From Stercorarius parasiticus (taxonomy: Eukaryota > Chordata > Aves > Charadriiformes > Stercorariidae): a stretch of DNA of 64,000 nucleotides. Below are positions 62,797 to 64,000 of this stretch, piece by piece. The stretch is taken from assembly GCA_013396915.1 (NCBI GenBank), contig VWZL01000267.1, positions 890,497-954,496 on the forward strand, read 5' to 3'. A program made the position numbers and the translations under genes. Within the stretch, counting starts at the first letter, position 1. Each line of letters starts with the position of its first letter. Under the pieces are notes generated by a model that did not search any database, was not told where the DNA came from, and saw only the letters and a program-made list of their open reading frames with translations.

Positions 62797-62980
62797 CTGT
62801 AAGCAGCAGCCATCCTGAAGCATGACAGATTATCATTGCCTTTCTTCTGTTCTTCTCTTCACTACTAAATGAAATCCCAAGAGTCTTGGAACTGGCAAAA
62901 AGCCGAGACCAATTTCGCTTGTAATAGCTGGGAGCCACATCACTTGGATTCATAAGGCCAGCACAGATAATCTTTCCATC
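62797..62980 (-). other. Candidate exon of an unidentified minus-strand transcript
   Basis: On the minus strand a pyrimidine-rich acceptor 'CTCATCCCCTCCACAG' precedes 61 open codons that end at a donor-like 'ACAG|GTATGC'. The peptide begins 'DGKIICAGLMNPSDVAPSYY' and later has 'SEEKNRRKAMIICHASGW'. It reads like protein, but I cannot match it to a gene. The entry phase would be 0 and the exit phase 1. No other candidate in the window fits this phase, so it may be a chance open frame or an exon whose partners lie outside. Confidence 0.25.
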
Positions 62981-64000
62981 CTGTGGAGGGGATGAGCAGG
63001 AAATCAGAAAAGTCTTCTATTCTGAAGGCAGAAATGAAAGGCTTTGTCTGTAACTTTTAAATAATCCTTATTCTTTAATTTACCCCATACGTGTAACCCG
63101 AGACTAAGGAAACAACAAACACAGGTGAACACAGCAAGACACTCCTGCCTCTGACAAAGTAAATGAACCACTCTGGGTCATTTTAATAATTTTTTACTAT
63201 TTAATTGTCATAGAACATCAAGCTTTATTAAATCCTGTTCAGGTTACTGGAGCAAAGTCTCTGCATTGGAGAAGTGGCAGGATCTGAGACAGAAGCACTG
63301 AAGGACAAGAATGGCAATAACGGAAGGCAGCAGACACAAGCGAACCAGAACAGCATTCCACATGTGGAGACATGTCTTGCTTCTAGCTAATCTTCCATTT
63401 TTCTGACAACAAATAATGATCTAAAATGAACTTCCAAACTGAATTACTTGAGGCTGACGCACACCTGATGATCAGTTTCTAAGCATCTCCCTGACGCCCT
63501 GATTCACCAATCATTTTAATATCTGCATGGTGTTAATCACGGAATTACTCCAATAGCTGAAGTCATACACATGAAATATCTTTGGAAAAGGTCATCAATA
63601 GATATCAAATTATTCTAGCTGTCGCCATTTCATAATGCCACCAACACAAAACTGAAGCCATCGCCTATGATCCTCCAATGACTGCTTTCCCCAAACATAC
63701 TACAGAAAGGATTGCAGCCTACATGACAGTAAAACTTAAGAAAGGATGGCTAACCACCCCTTGGACCCTGAAATGGAAGAGAATAGCTATCGAGTACAGG
63801 GACTTTCAGACCACTGAGCCTTTTGAATGTTTATTTTAGTGCAGCAGAAAAGCTTTGCGAACTTCACACTTCTCAAAATCTACTGTTACCCACACTAACC
63901 GTCACATAGACACTGCTTGAACTATCTCCATAATATAACTAATTTACTAAATTACTATTGTAAACTTTGAGAACACACCATCACTTTGATGAATGTAACT
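62981..64000. other. Non-coding end of the window
   Basis: AT-rich sequence with no recognised gene or repeat. Confidence 0.55.

Noticed and set aside
1..64000. tRNA, rRNA, known microRNA, CRISPR array, intact endogenous retrovirus or LTR pair
   Set aside because: Looked for tRNA B-box and common microRNA seeds, paired LTRs and regularly spaced repeats by eye. Nothing convincing was seen; a by-eye search can miss weak cases.

Overview
The window looks like nuclear DNA from a bird. It is AT-rich, eukaryotic and very gene-poor. It carries at least nine fragments of CR1 non-LTR retrotransposons, whose 3' ends have the typical 'GGTTGGAAGGGACC' core and 'ATTCTATGATT' tail. CR1 is also found in crocodilians and turtles, but the GC-rich types at 14.4, 33.5, 44 and 48.3 kb are the avian style. 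There are no bacterial features: no operons, no ribosome-binding-site spaced genes and no CRISPR. Open frames outside CR1 are short, mostly 60-130 codons, and occur on both strands at about the density expected by chance. I recognise no host protein-coding gene, so the window is probably intergenic DNA or a very long intron.

Layout. 1-14.4 kb: unique AT-rich DNA with two small GC-rich patches (about 5.03-5.16 and 5.89-6.05 kb), a possible L2-like relic at 2.9 kb and a perfect hairpin at 8.3 kb. 14.4-20.1 kb: a CR1 cluster, all in minus orientation. It has a GC-rich CR1 at 14.4 kb, a chimeric relic at 15.8-16.0 kb (possible Harbinger-transposase-like segment joined to CR1), a CR1 nested inside an older CR1 at 18.05-18.69 kb, and a CR1 with an expanded 16-mer tail at 19.8 kb. 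20-43.7 kb: mostly unique DNA with one plus-strand CR1 3' end at 33.5 kb, a 22-base A-run at 36.2 kb and hairpins at 36.1 and 39.6 kb. 43.7-46.15 kb: the largest element, a plus-strand CR1 with most of ORF2. It is dead several times over: the catalytic Glu region of the endonuclease is deleted, the SDH motif has become SNH, there are frameshifts, and almost the whole reverse-transcriptase core is missing through an in-frame deletion. It also holds an exact 273-bp direct repeat joined by a single N, most likely an assembly artefact. 46.2-64 kb: unique DNA with CR1 fragments at 48.2 and 54.9 kb, a second single-N gap after an A-run at 55.86 kb, an (AC)n microsatellite at 60.4 kb, and AT-rich blocks with homeodomain/SOX-type motifs that may be conserved non-coding elements (50.7-51.0, 59.15-59.5 and 60.7-60.8 kb).

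Several short open frames are flanked by good splice signals (1348-1521, 5889-6045 and 26254-26436 on plus; 9614-9660, 17240-17505, 27968-28027 and 62797-62980 on minus). They do not share a strand or compatible phases, so they do not make a coherent gene model. They are given as low-confidence candidates only. I found no convincing novel system. The items most worth checking are the N-joined duplication, the in-frame RT-less CR1, the nested CR1 pair and the candidate conserved blocks.
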